A stretch of 64,000 nt of DNA from Paguma larvata (lineage: Eukaryota > Chordata > Mammalia > Carnivora > Viverridae): assembly GCA_030068075.1 (NCBI GenBank), contig CM057825.1, positions 124,345,239 to 124,409,238 of the forward strand, given 5' to 3'. A program made the translations under genes and the position numbers. Below the pieces are notes generated by a model. That model was not told the DNA's origin. It saw only the letters and a list, made by a program, of their open reading frames with translations, and did no database searches. Below are positions 1-10,649 of the stretch, in pieces; positions within the stretch are counted from its first letter, which is position 1; each line of letters opens with the position of its first letter.

Positions 1-24
1 TCCTTATGTTTTGTTTATTTATTT

Positions 25-204
25 ATTATTTTAAGGCTTATTTATATTTAGAGAGAGAGCAAGAGGCAGAGAGGGAGAGAATCCCAAGCAGGTTCCGAGC
101 TGTCAGTGCAGAGCCCCATGCGGGGCTAGATCCCACGAACCCTTGAGGTCGTGAGCCAAAACCAAGAGTCAAAGGCTTAACTTGACCAGACCACCCGGGC
201 GCCC
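25..204 (-). mobile_element. CAN-SINE (tRNA-Lys derived), minus strand
   Basis: The A/T tail is on the left, followed by the AG-rich block and the AGCTGTCAGTGCAGAGCCC core. The tRNA-like head ends at CCACCCGGGCGCCC. The copy is diverged and sits inside an old LTR that continues to its right. Confidence 0.85.
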
Positions 205-600
205 AACAACCCATATTTATTGTCTCACAATTTTGGAGGTCCGAGGTCTACAGTGCGTCTGCAGGACTGTGTTCCTCCTGGAAACTCCAGGGGAGAATCC
301 ATTTCCTTCCTTGCCCAGCTTCTAAAGGATCCTCACATTCCTTGGTTCTTGGCCGTACATCGCTTCAACCCCTGCTTCCTTGTCAGATCTCCTTCTCTGA
401 CTTTGGCTCTCCTGCTTCCCTCTTAGTACCCTTGCGATTCTATTTGGCTCACTCAGGCAATCTCCTTATCTCAGAATCCTTGTCTGATCACATCTGCAAC
501 ATTTGCAATCTCCCCTTTTGCTATGGAAGGTAACTATTCATAGGTGCCTGGGAACAGGATGTGGACCTCTTCGAAGGAAGGCACTATTCTGTCTACTACG
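205..600 (-). mobile_element. MaLR LTR relic (MLT1-like), reverse orientation
   Basis: The order of phrases matches a reversed MaLR LTR: TTTATTGTCTCACAATTTTGG, then GGGAGAATCC, then GATCACATCTGCAA, then a CTGTCTACTACG end. The match is heavily decayed and the subfamily cannot be named by eye. The short open frames here have no recognisable product. Confidence 0.5.
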
Positions 601-905
601 GGCACTGAAATGTGAGAGAAGGTGATTAGGACAGGACTAATTGAGATGACATTGGAGTAAAGACCTGAGGGAGTTAGGGAGTATGCAGACACCTGGTGAA
701 GGAGTCTTCTGGGCAGAAGAAAACGCATGTGCAAAGGTCCTGAGGTGGGAGTATGGCTTGTTTGAAGATGTCTGGAGCAGAGAGAGGGGCAGCATGGTAG
801 GAGCCAAGGTCACAGAGGTTAACAGTGGCGAGGGCAAGGGAAAGGGAGAGGCAGATCACGAAGGGCCTTGTAGATGATTTTAAGAAATGTATCTTCCCCC
901 CTCTG
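600..905 (-). mobile_element. L2 LINE fragment, reverse
   Basis: Read on the plus strand it gives the usual inverted L2 phrases: AAAGACCTGAGGG, GTGCAAAGGTCCTGAGG, GGGCCTTGTAGATGATTTTAAG. This is the C-terminal ORF2 end in reverse. Neither end of the element is present. Confidence 0.75.
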
Positions 906-1572
906 AGTGAGAGGGGAAGACTTTGGAGATTTCCTCTAAGTGTATATTCAATAGTTAACTATGAAAAAAACCTAAAAGCAAGTGAAATAAGAAATGCAAA
1001 CTGGGATATGAACAGGTAAAAGGAGAATAAGAAACGTGAAGGGCCAGAACAGAACACAGGGATCAGCAAATGCAAAGAATTAAGCCTTTAACGTATGGGG
1101 GGAAGGGCCAATATCTTTATTTTTCAGAGAACTCAAGTCAGTGAGGTAAGTCCTGAAACCGGGTAGAAAGACAAGCAAAGGGGTGTGGACAGACAACTGG
1201 AAAAAGATGAAATGCAATTAGCCGAGCACATGGGGGAATGATCAGCCTACCCAGGAATCAAAGAAATGCAAATTAGAACCACCAGCAGCTACATTTGCCA
1301 CGTAATGGTTTTAACAATGATAATGCTGGCTCTGGCCGGCGCCTGGTGTGAGGTGAGGTAGCCTCAGAAACCCTGGATGCAGGGGGTCTGACCCTTTCAG
1401 AAAACAGTTTGACACTGACTTTCAAAACCTTAAACATGGGCATTCTCGTTGGCCCAATAAAACCGTGGCTGGCAGTCTAGCCCAAGGGCATAATTCTGAA
1501 TCTGGAGAAAGCCTTGTTCAGTGCAGCCAAACAGCAGAGACCACTGAACTGTAGGCAACAGATTAAATAGGC
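906..1572 (+). mobile_element. Old L1 (L1M/HAL1-type) ORF2 relic
   Basis: Phrases AGGATATGAACAGG-like, AATCAAAGAAATGCAAATTA and GAAAACAGTTTG follow the order of the ORF2 C-terminal region, but the frame is destroyed by many changes. It separates two L2 pieces, which overlap in consensus position and so are probably independent copies. Confidence 0.55.
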
Positions 1573-1897
1573 CGCGAGAGTCATTCCTCCGATATTTTTG
1601 TCAAGTAGTATTAATTAAAGGCCAGGCAATGTTCTAGGTGCCAGGAATACAGCCGTGAACGAAATATCCCAAGCTCCGTGACCTCGTGGGACTTAGAGTC
1701 TAGTGAAGGAGAAAGACATAAAAAAAGCAAAGACACGAACATATTATACGACGAAGAAGAACAAAGCGTGGTTAAGTGGTAGGGAGTGATGGAGATTTGT
1801 AGGGTGGATAAATGTCCCCATTTGCTGGGGATGGAGGGAGGTTCCCAGGACATAGGATTTTCAGTTTTAATATTTTTTTAATGTTTATTTTATTTTT

Positions 1898-1928
<31 letters not shown>

Positions 1929-2650
1929 TGGGAGAGGGGCAGAGAGAGGAAGACACAGAATCTGAAGCAGACTCCAGGCTCTGAGCTGTCAGCACAGAGC
2001 CCGACGTGGGGCTTGAACTCATGAACCATGAGATCATGACCTGAGCTGAAGTTAGACGCTTAACCAACTGAGCTACCCCAGTGCCCCAGATTTTCAGGTT
2101 TAAAACTGGGATAGTCCTGGCCCAACCGGGATAAGTTGGTCACCAGATAAGTTATTGCAGTTGGTCATCCTAAGAAGGGCAGCCTTCTGATGGACTGGTC
2201 TGGGGCTTTCTGAGGAGATAGCATTTGATTAAGACCTGAATGAAGCAAGGGTGTGAACCGTGGGAATCCTAGCAAAGTAGCTTTCTACTTTGAGAACAAC
2301 ATGGGGAAAGCCCCTGATCCAGGAGTGTTCTTGGGGACATTTGAAGGACTTAAAGAAGGTCAGGGTGTCTGAAGCATAGTGCCAGGAAAGAAGGTAGTAG
2401 GAGATAGGTTTCAGAGTGGGAGGTAGGGGTTAGCTTCTGACCCTTGCAGGAAAAGGAAGAACTTTGGATTTTATTTTAAGCCCAGTGGAAATCTTTGGAG
2501 AGTTTAATCAGGGAAACGAAATGATATAACTTATGATTTTAGAAATTTAGAAAGATCGCTTTGGTGGTTGTGCAGAGAAGGGAATGTTGGTGGGTGCGGG
2601 GTGGGGAACAGAATGGACTCGGGTAGACCTGATGGGAGGTCGTTGTGATC
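1573..2650 (-). mobile_element. L2 LINE, reverse, split by a SINE
   Basis: It starts with the inverted L2 3' end (GCCAGGCAATGTTCTAGGTGC) and runs through GACCTGAATGAAG, GGAAGAACTTTGGATTTTAT and GATCGCTTTGGTGGTTGTG. The segment 1800-1855 plus 2088-2150 (GGTGGATAAATGTCCCC ... GGGATAAGTTGGTCACC) does not fit L2 and may be a small DNA-transposon relic. Confidence 0.75.
1871..2087 (-). mobile_element. Feline-type CAN-SINE, minus, with TSD
   Basis: Near full length. It is flanked by a 15-bp target-site duplication, GATTTTCAGTTTTAA at 1856-1870 and GATTTTCAGGTTTAA at 2089-2103 (one mismatch). The head reads TGAGCTACCCCAGTGCCCC on the plus strand. Confidence 0.95.
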
Positions 2651-2655
2651 TAGGG

Positions 2656-2892
2656 CAGTGGTCTTGAACTCAGGCATGCATCGGAATCACCTGCAGGGCT
2701 GGTTCAACATGGCCTCTTGACCCTGGCCCTGGCGCCTGCATTTCTCCCATCCAAGTACTAACCAGGCCCGACCCTGCTTAGCTTCCAGATCAGATGAGGT
2801 GGAGCGCATTCAGGGTGGTATGGCCATGGAGTGGAGCCTGGATTTCTAGCAAACTCCCAGGTGATGCCGAGGCTGCTGGGCCTGGATCACTG
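2656..2892 (+). mobile_element. MER5A hAT-type MITE, split by a 5S retrocopy
   Basis: The left half reads CAGTGGTCTTGAACTCAGG ... CGGAATCACCTGCAGGGCT. The right half reads ATTTCTAGCAAACTCCCAGG then GTGATGCCGAGGCTGCTGG. These are the two arms of MER5A (about 190 bp in consensus). About 90 bp unrelated to MER5A lies between them. Confidence 0.85.
2746..2835 (-). pseudogene. 5S rRNA retropseudogene, 3'-truncated and without a poly(A) tail
   Basis: On the minus strand the sequence follows 5S rRNA from its 5' end (GGCCATACCACCCTGAA) through GGAAGCTAAGCAGGGTCGGG to TAGTACTTGGATGGG, then stops about 30 nt short of the mature 3' end. Several substitutions and a small deletion near ATCTGGAAGC mark it as non-functional. 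Flanking 12-bp direct repeats GCCTGCATTTCT (2734-2745) and GCCTGGATTTCT (2836-2847) look like a target-site duplication made in MER5A. The A-box region survives but the C box is cut, so Pol III transcription is unlikely. No A-tail is present, as expected for a tailless retropseudogene. Confidence 0.9.
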
Positions 2893-3525
2893 TGTGTCAG
2901 GGGGCCGTTGCACTAAGGCGGTATCAGTGCTGATGTCAAGTCTCGTCTGGGATGGGTTTAGAAGTGAAACTATCAGCCCCAGTTTGGTTCTCTTGTAACC
3001 TGGTTGCACCAAGGGGAATATCTCAATTTGCTCCCCGTATGGCTCTAATGCTGTTCTGCCCCCTCCCCTATATTTTAGTAAAGAAAGAGCAGGGCTTTCA
3101 GAGTTCTCAGCAGAGAACACTACTTAAAATTTGATTTTCTGGGGAAGTCTTCATTGTGTTTATTTTTTATGGTTGCCTACAACTTATGACAAACGATATT
3201 GGTTTTCCTTTTACAAGAGTGTTACAAAGCTTCTATTTTTCAATAAACGTATTTAGTTTTTTAGAAGCAAGAGTTGCTTTTTTATAAATCTGTGAAGTAA
3301 ATAAAAGTGTAGGTAAAACTCAGATATGACACGACTATACATGGTGGTTCCTGAGTGACCGCATTTGAGGAAAATGCTGCCCTAAGCCTTAGCTCGCTTG
3401 GATCCTGCGAGCTCAACACTTGATGTCACTGGACTCTTCCTAAACCCAGGAATTCCCTACTGTCTCCAGGCCACAGTCTGGTAGCCGACTATACCCCACT
3501 ATCTCCCATTTTCTGCTGTTCCTGC
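2893..3525. other. Single-copy DNA, no gene seen
   Basis: No repeat family, exon or RNA gene recognised. The sequence turns AT-rich after about 3120. Short open frames on both strands have no recognisable product. Confidence 0.6.
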
Positions 3526-3600
3526 CTTTATTTATTCAACCCACATTTACTGAGCACCTACTAACTTCTGGTTCCAAGTCTTAAAGTCAGTTTACAGCAT
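3526..3600 (-). mobile_element. L2 3' end fragment, reverse
   Basis: TTTATTCAACCCACATTTACTGAGCACCTAC is close to the inverted L2 3' terminus. Similarity fades after about 75 bp. Confidence 0.45.
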
Positions 3601-3605
3601 CCTCT

Positions 3606-4895
3606 TGGGAAGCATTTTGCAGGTGATAATGTTCCTGGAAAGAACCTTCTCAACAATTGACTAAGTGGAAATATAAAATGAGTGCGTACATATGTCCCTG
3701 ATAATGTTTCTCTCTTGTACTTGCATATGAATGTGCTTCTGTGAAGGGAGAGAAAGAAAGAGATGGGGTCGGTAGGTATGCTGGGAATTACAATCTCCTC
3801 TCCTCCATTATAAACTCCAAGAGTGTGCTGCTCACATGAATGTCACCTGTCATGTGTGTCCTATTGGGGAAAACAAGGAACTGGAACAGGTATAGGTTGC
3901 ATGGCATCATTGTCAAACGTTAAACAGAAGATTATAAGCTCGGGTCTGGCCATTAGAATGTTTGTTTTGGCAGCTGAGAGAATGGAGGGAAGATGCCGGG
4001 GAGCGTCTGTGAGCAAGTTACGTCAACTTTCTGGGCCTAAACATCTCTTAGTTCAAGAAGGTAGATTATTTTTCTCTTGTAGCATACAAGAGTTCATAAA
4101 ATAACATAGAAGGATGGATTCTCACCAAATAGGAAGTGTGAGAATGGTCTGAGCTAGGACACAGACTCTGGGGCAGGTGTGGAGGACTGTAGGGGACACT
4201 CAAGGCTCAAGGCAGTCGCTCTCCCAAGTGCTGATCCGGAAGAGCAAGGAGAGGCTGTGTGATTGCCGGGGAAGGTTTGCTCTGGGCAGAGCTGGCAAAG
4301 GATCATGTTAAAGATGACGCCACAAGTCCAGCTGTAAGGACGCTCCCACCAGACGGATGTAGAATCAAGCTGTGCGGGGCGGAGTAGCTGCAGGGGTTTA
4401 TTTGGTGGTGATTAATAAGGTGAATTTCACCTCGGTTCGCAAGGGTGCAATTAAACATGCAAATGATTTAACGAAGTTAGAAGATTTTACACATACAATG
4501 ATTATACCTAAGGATCAAATAGGATGATGGTCGACACGAAAATGCTTCATGGGCTACAGCGCCCTGCGGCGCAACTCCCGCCTGCTCCTGCTGCATCCCT
4601 GCAGGGTAGGCCGGGTGCCCTCCCAGACTCTCAGTCCAGTACTCGCTCTTGTCCTGCATGGCCTCGTTTCCGGCAGGGCTATGCGAAAAGAGAATCGTGG
4701 ACATATATCCCTTTCCAGTCACCTGTGCTTCCTTCCTTGAGCTCTGAGTAGCCAACGCTCTTTCCTAGGACTTGGCGGAAACCCTGGGGTCTGAAACTCA
4801 CCCTCTCACCCCTTTGGGCCACTCTGGGGTCTGGATTGGGATTTCTGGCTGCTTCGAACCAAGAAGTTTGAGAAAACAAGAGCCCGTGGCCCAGT
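3606..4895. other. Mostly single-copy DNA with a weak MIR trace
   Basis: A MIR-like core (GAGCAAGTTACGTCAACTTTCTGGGCC) occupies about 3996-4105. The rest is unassigned. The part 4385-4530 is AT-rich with ATTAAT and an octamer-like ATGCAAATGA. The part 4545-4620 is GC-rich. No coding exon is recognised. Confidence 0.5.
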
Positions 4896-4899
4896 TGGG

Positions 4900-5000
4900 T
4901 CTGAGGCGATGGTTCAGAACTCTGGCTCGTGGCGTGGCGTGGGGTGCACCTGCTTCAAATCCTGGCTCTGTCGCTTGCTAGTTGTGTGATCTCGGGAAGC
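4900..5000 (+). mobile_element. MIR SINE fragment
   Basis: TTCAAATCCTGGCTCTG then TCGCTTGCTAGTTGTGTGATCTCGGG is the conserved MIR core. Confidence 0.75.
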
Positions 5001-5214
5001 CCCTGTGTCCAGCCTGGGTCCTCGAAGAGGCTCTGGGAAGCAACGTGCAAGGACTTTATCAGGTGGAACACTTATGTGAAAGAAGTCAGACTTGGATCAC
5101 AGTCTGACTCTGAGGAAAGGAGAGAGGGTTGGGTGGAAGCATCTGAGCCTGAAAAAGGTCGAGGTGTCCCAAGTTGGGCGTCAAAGGAGTCCTGTGTCTT
5201 CGAGGACTAGGCCT

Positions 5215-5405
5215 GCCTTAGTTTCCCTGCCGCACTCTCTCACTGATGAGGTGGGTAGATTTCAGGTCCAGCGGGTGCGCTTTTGTGGTTACGAGAGCCA
5301 TAACCTCTCAGAAGACGGGCTACGATCAAATGAGACAAGGCACTCCGCCTGAGATCTGGCACAGAGCAAGGACTCAACACGCTTTAACTATTATTATTGC
5401 CCAAA
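5215..5405 (+). mobile_element. MIR-like 3' half, diverged
   Basis: CCTTAGTTTCCCTGCC, TCAAATGAGACAAGGCAC and GCACAGAGCAAGGACTCAACA keep the order of the MIR 3' half. It may be the second half of the MIR at 4900, separated by about 200 bp. Confidence 0.5.
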
Positions 5406-5899
5406 TACTCTTTTGCAGTCAACAAAAGAGTTCCCTTTTCTTCTTGTTACCAAGCATTCCCTAGATCAGATGCTGCTCTTTCAGATTCCCTCCCTGTAAA
5501 CAAGTGGGCCAGGTCTAAAACCTTAGGCAGTGGTGGGGACTGTGAGAACTCGAGAGGACATGCCCCATTTAAAACATTTTGAAAAATAACCAGATCCAGC
5601 CAAAGCAGACACCTCTGTGGACTGAATTTGGTCCACGGTCCTCCAGTTTGAAACCTCTGCCTTATACGCACAGCGTTGTCTATAACAATTCCTGATATTC
5701 TAGGTTTGCAAAACCCAGGAAGTCTATTTAATTAAAAGAAAACAAAAGTAGTTGGGTTGGGTTTTTTTTTCCCCCTTCTTGCTGACAAATTTATGGTGTG
5801 TTTGACCAAAGTGAGGTACCTGACTGGTTGATTTTGATTTTGTACAGAGCTTCGGTTGTTGATGTGCTGAGAGGTTTGGGAGGTGTATGTGGGCTGGGA
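5406..5899. other. Single-copy DNA, no gene seen
   Basis: No repeat or gene recognised. A short pyrimidine run (TTTTTTTTTCCCCC) lies at 5762-5776. Confidence 0.55.
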
Positions 5900-6110
5900 A
5901 TGGCATGGGTTGGGGTCGTGGCTCCCCCGTTTTCCAGCTGTGGGATCTTGGGCAAGTTGGGCCATCTCTGAAGCTCAGTCTGCCTATCTGTAAAATGGGG
6001 ATAATTATGATATTCCCTTCATGGGGTTGCTATGAGGATTAGTATATGGAAGGTGCTTAGAACAGTGCCCAGACTGAGTAAGGCTGAATAAGTGTTGCTG
6101 TTATTCTGGG
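5900..6110 (+). mobile_element. MIR SINE, nearly complete
   Basis: GGATCTTGGGCAAGTTG, then CTATCTGTAAAATGGGGATA, then GGTTGCTATGAGGATTAG, then GGTGCTTAGAACAGTGCCCA, in MIR order. Confidence 0.85.
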
Positions 6111-6699
6111 GTTGGGCGAGGGAGAGAGAACGTGGCTTTTCTTCATCGTTTTATTTCCCATAAGCCTAAAACTTAATGGTGGGTATAACACCCAAACATG
6201 AATGAGTTTCTCCTACCCTGGTGATATAATCACATATAATAATGTCACTTACATAAGCTTTCCTACCTCCCTGTGAAAGCCACCCCCACTCTGCTCCACT
6301 TCATGCCGTGCTAGAATTCTTCCCCCACAGGGAAGGAGACACCCAACTTTATACTAATTATCACTGTAAAGCAGGGACCAACAGGGGATGCTGGAAAAGG
6401 TGGTTTCGTCAGTAATTTATTGTGGGGGAGGAAGTCTTTAGAAGCAGCGAATCAGGCCTGCAGACCTCAGAGGAGCCAGTGGGGATCATGGGACCAGAAG
6501 GAAACCATGACCTCCCTCAAATTAGGTGGGCTCGGCCTACGCCTTAGAGTAAAAGAGTCTATGAGCCAGCCCTCTGCAGATAAACACTGATGTGCTGTTT
6601 CCTTCCTTCCTTTTTTTTTCTTTCCCCAAGTCTGAAACATGTTCTACATGTGATGCATGCTCATTTTGGAAATTGTAGAAAATAGAGGGGAAAAACTAG
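6111..6699. other. Single-copy DNA, no gene seen
   Basis: No family recognised. A CT-rich run lies at about 6600-6628. Confidence 0.5.
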
Positions 6700-7200
6700 A
6701 AGTGTAAAAGTCAGAACTTGTTCAGCCTCAAGCTCAGAAATCCATCCCAACCTGGTGTAGGTGATTCAAGAGAACGTATCTATGACAAGGATGTTCCAGG
6801 GATGAATCAGACAGGGCTACATCCAGGGCTCAAACAATCCTGGCGGGGTGCTACCTTGCTCACTCTATTCATTTCTCCAGTAGACCTATTCCAGGCAGAA
6901 GAGGTCTAAAAGTAAACATGGTTAACCCCAGACTACTTCCGATCATTGGAACAGCCCTACTGAAAAGGGAGAGTCTCAGGGAGGGATGTGATTGGTTGGA
7001 CGTGTGTCACATGTGCATCCTTGGCCAATCAGCCAATCCCTGTGGCTACAGATGAAATGCTCTGATTGGACAGGTTAGTGAGCCAGGGGCCGGGAAGGTG
7101 GAAACAAGTCCAAGGTGGAAACAAGTAGGTTTCCCATAAGAAGGAGGGTCTCTGTTAAAGAAGAAAGAAGAGGGGATGAGTTGATGAAAACACGAGGAGT
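6700..7200 (+). repeat. Unassigned old interspersed repeat with three CCAAT-type motifs
   Basis: The block 6980-7080 contains GTGATTGGTTGG, TTGGCCAATCAGCCAATCCC and TCTGATTGGACAGG, a spacing seen in old interspersed repeats. Downstream GGTTTCCCATAAGAAGGAGG resembles 22411-22450 in this window, so both may belong to one old family. The family name is not known to me. Confidence 0.35.
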
Positions 7201-7564
7201 CACTTTAAGATGCAAATACAAATTTCTGGTAGTCCCACCAGACATAAGGACTGCTGACTTCTTGATGTAGATCCTTCCAGAATCCCCTACTCACCATCTT
7301 CTGTGTCTATACTTACAAGTGTGTGTTAAACATACAGAACATTGGAATACCCAAGAAACTTTTGTAAACACTTTTGACTGCCCCCACCAAAAGTATCAAT
7401 TCCATATCTCGGAATCCAAATGGTTTATTTCCTTGGTCAGAAAGTTAAAGAATATAGACAAGCAAAAATGAAATATAATTTATGACTGGTTGCAGCTCAC
7501 AGTAAGACTTTCGAGAAGGTAAGTAAAAATAAAGGGATTTGTTACATCTTCTCTTATGATAGCC
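7201..7564. other. Single-copy DNA, no gene seen
   Basis: No repeat, exon or RNA gene recognised. Confidence 0.5.
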
Positions 7565-8520
7565 TGTCTTCTCTTCACAGTGCTTTCCACATTTATAATT
7601 ATTTATTAACGACTTGCAGTGGCTTATGTAAAATTATTCCATTATGAACGATTCCAGGTACACACAAAAAAAACTACGGGCTGATACAGAGAACAACCAT
7701 TTAGGCCGTCACTCAGCTTAAGAAATGTAGCATAACAAATGCAATCTCATCTCGCTGGAACACGTCTCGGTCTCGTGCCTCTTCTCTCTCTCTCTTCCCA
7801 GTGGTAATCTTTACCCTCTGGTTGCATTTTTTTTTCCATGTACATTAAAACAGATTTTTTAAGTTTATTTCTTATTTTTAGGAATCTCCACACCCAACCT
7901 AGGCTTCGAACTCATAACCCTGGGATCAAGAGTTACAGGCTCCACTGACTGAACGAGCCAAGTGCCCCGCCGTGCACGTTTTTATACTTTTCATTGTGTA
8001 TGAATTATCTGCAATCATATAGTATTTTGTTCCGTATTTAAAAACTTTAAATAGAATCCTGCTATTCCTATCATTTCTTGATTTAGCTTTTTTCTGACTA
8101 TTACGATTTTTTTCGATTTATCAAAAATGTGTTTCACTTTCTCTGCTTGTTCACTTATTTCACTCCGGCTAGTCCTACTACTTGTGGCGATCGCCTTCTC
8201 CCGTACAACTGTGTCCTGATGTACTGACCCGTTCTTCTGCAGGCGGGCATTCAGCTTTCTTCTGTCATAAACAGTGCACATTCCTGCACATTTCTCCTCG
8301 GGAGAGCCGATGGAGCTGCTCCAGTCCTCTGGCTTACACCCGCGAGCGGACCCGGTAGGCTGTAGAGTTGACACATGTGTGGCTCAGCTGGAGCTCGCCA
8401 ATCGGCTCTGCAGAGCAGTTGTGCCAGGGCACCCTCTTACCAGCCGCCCACGAGGCTTCCTGTTTCCCCAGCTACTGGTGTCGTCAGATTCTCCATCCTC
8501 GCCAGTGTCATGTGTGTGAC
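7565..8520 (-). mobile_element. Old L1M relic, reverse, strongly decayed
   Basis: Inverted L1 phrases include ATTATCTGCAATCATATAGT, GCAGTTGTGCCAGGGCACC, CCAGCCGCCCACGAGGCTTC and CATCCTCGCCAGTGTC. The order fits a reversed ORF2 C-terminal region, but similarity is low and the 5' and 3' limits are uncertain. Confidence 0.45.
7852..7968 (-). mobile_element. Short CAN-SINE variant, minus
   Basis: TTTAAGTTTATTTCTTATTT, then CACACCCAACCTAGGCTTCG, then CCACTGACTGAACGAGCC and GTGCCCC. This is the short form without the CT-rich stretch, older than the roughly 215-bp feline copies. Confidence 0.75.
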
Positions 8521-8809
8521 CCGCCAGGTCCTTCACCCCCATCGTTCAGTGCTGGAGAGCTGGAATCCTGCATCCTGTTGGCCATGGTTTCCCGGCACTG
8601 CGCGCAGCTCCCAGAACAGAGCAGGTGCTCAGGATTTGGGGGGCGGCTGAGCAACAGAGTTTTCTGGTTCCTCCCGTTTGCTAGGGAGGACACCTGTTCC
8701 CCGGGGAACCTGCTTCTGCCTACTCCTCTCCCTGGAGGATCAGAGACCTCTCAGGCACTAAGTGGAGAGGACGGTTTGGGGCCGCCCTAACTGCCTTTCA
8801 TTCGAGTAG

Positions 8810-8995
8810 CAGTTCTGGAAATCTACGCACGGGCATCAGGATCATGTGGAGGGCTTGTGGAAACACGGATGCCGGGGCCCCACCCCCAGAGCTTCCCGTT
8901 CAGGAGGTGCAGGGTGCTCTAAGAGTTCGCATGTCTAATGAGTTCCTACATGGTGTTGATGCCGTTGCTTTGCAAAGCACATGTTGAGAACCATT
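8810..8995 (+). mobile_element. MER5A hAT-type MITE, near full length
   Basis: CAGTTCTGGAAATC start, CATCAGGATCATGTGGAGG, GGCCCCACCCCCAGAGCTTC in the middle, and CATGTTGAGAACCATT end. Confidence 0.8.
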
Positions 8996-9054
8996 ATATT
9001 AGAGAAACATCCAGTCCAGACGTTTTGCGTATGTTCTGTGTGGCAAGCTTTTAA

Positions 9055-10010
9055 AGAGACTCACACTCAGGACGCCTGGGTGGCTCAGTTGGTTAAGCAG
9101 CCGACTTCAGCTCAGGTCATGATCTCACGGTCTGTGAGTTCAAGCCCCGCGTCAGGCTCTGTGCTGACGGCTAGGAGCCTGGAGCCTGCTTTAGATTCTG
9201 TATCTCCCTCGCTCTCTGCCCGTCCTTTGCTCACTCTATGTCTCTCAAAAATAAAAAAAAAAATAAAAAAATAAAAAAAAAGAGACTCACACTGGTCAGA
9301 GTGGCTAAAATGAACAAATCAGGAAACTAGATGCTGGCGAGGATGTGGAGAAACAGGCACCCTCTTGCACTGTTGGTGGGAATGCAAACTGGGGCAGCCG
9401 CTCTGGAAAACGGTGTGGAGGTTCCTCAAAAAATTAAAAATAGAACTACCCTGTGACCCAGCAATAGCACTACCAGGAATTTTCCCAAGGGATACAGAAA
9501 TGCTGATGCATAGAGGCACGTGTACCCCGATGTTTATAGCAGCATTTTCAACAATAGCTAAATCATGGGAAGAGCCTAAATGTCCATTAACTGATGAACG
9601 GATAAAGAAGATGTGGTTTATGTATACAATGGAATACTACTTGGCAATGAGAAAGAATAAAATCCTGTCATTTGCAGCAACGTGGTTGGAACTGGAGGGT
9701 ATTATGCTGAGTGAAATCAGTGAGTCAGAGACAGACAGATATCATATGTTTTCACCCATATGTGGAACTTGAGAAACTTCACAGAAGACCATGGGGGAGA
9801 GGAAGGGGAAAAAATAGTTACAAACAGAGAGGGAGGGAGGCAAACCATAAGACTCTTAAGTACAGAGAACAAAGTGAGGGTTGATAGGGGTTGGGGGAGA
9901 GGGGGAAATGGGGGATGGACATTGAGGAGAGCGCTCGTTGGGACGAGCATGGGGTGTTGTATGTAAGCCAATTTGACAATAAATTATAAGACAAAAGAAA
10001 ACAAAACAAA
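9055..10010 (+). mobile_element. 5'-truncated L1 with ORF2 C-terminal remnant and 3' UTR
   Basis: The frame at 9365-9772 (about 135 aa) carries [31 protein letters not shown] and IKKMWF, the end of L1 ORF2p. The 3' UTR follows with GGGGAGAGGGGGAAATG and an AATAAATTATAAG tail. A SINE is inserted a few bases inside its 5' end. It is more diverged than the copy at 57111, so it is older. Confidence 0.9.
9068..9280 (+). mobile_element. Feline-type CAN-SINE, plus, with perfect TSD
   Basis: A perfect 13-bp target-site duplication AGAGACTCACACT flanks it at 9055-9067 and 9281-9293. The head is GACGCCTGGGTGGCTCAG and the A-rich tail has several T interruptions. It landed in the L1, so it is younger than that L1. 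Confidence 0.97.
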
Positions 10011-10374
10011 AAGGAACCAAATGCAAACCTTCAAAAGTCATTCCCAGCATGGATAGCGGAAGGAATAAAAGTCACATCCGACTCCACTTGGCTGGAGTAG
10101 GGAAAGGAGGAGCCAGAATTCTGAATTCCGGGTCCCTCGAATGTTTAAGACAGGTGGCAGCCCTTACAGAGACTGATCGAATTCGGTAAGAATATATTGG
10201 GCGGCCGCCCGCAAGTTTTCACATCATCCACAAGATTTCAAGCCAGGATCTTTTTTTTTCACGGATACTCCTGATCTTCTCTTCTTTCCCCTCCTCCTCC
10301 TCCTCTTTCTTCTTCATCATCATCAAACATTAATTTAGTTCAAGTGTAGACTTGATTGTCATGGTACCATAGTA
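10011..10374. other. Single-copy DNA with a pyrimidine-rich stretch
   Basis: It includes a GCGGCCGC at about 10202 and a CT-rich low-complexity run (CCTCCTCCTCCTCCTC) at about 10250-10320. No gene is recognised. Confidence 0.55.
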
Positions 10375-10524
10375 AGACAGCTGGCATTTATAGAGGGCTT
10401 GATCGCAAGTACGTTATGATCTCATCTAGTCAGCATTACTGCATCTCATCCTGCCTTAGATCTCTCCAACTCCAATGTCGTGCTCTTTATTCTTCCTATT
10501 CACTCTGTATCTGTGAGTGTTGGA

Positions 10525-10640
10525 CTACTCATTCATTCATTCCTTCATTCATTCCTTCACCGAATATTCACTGAGCACCTGCTGCACGCTAGGCCTCCTG
10601 CTGCCTATGTGGGCACACAAGACAGACAATCCCTTACACA
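10525..10640 (-). mobile_element. L2 3' end fragment, reverse
   Basis: A CATTCATTC run is followed by ACCGAATATTCACTGAGCACC and a decayed L2 body. Confidence 0.6.
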
Positions 10641-10649
10641 CGCTTACAG

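Noticed and set aside
600..2650. One L2 split by an L1M insertion
   Set aside because: The 600-905 and 1573-2650 pieces cover overlapping consensus parts in the wrong order for a single element.
2746..2835. Functional 5S rRNA gene
   Set aside because: 3'-truncated, mutated, C box cut, and bracketed by target-site repeats; single copy here.
10195..10215. GCGGCCGC site as evidence for a CpG island
   Set aside because: Surrounding 300 bp is not CpG-rich.
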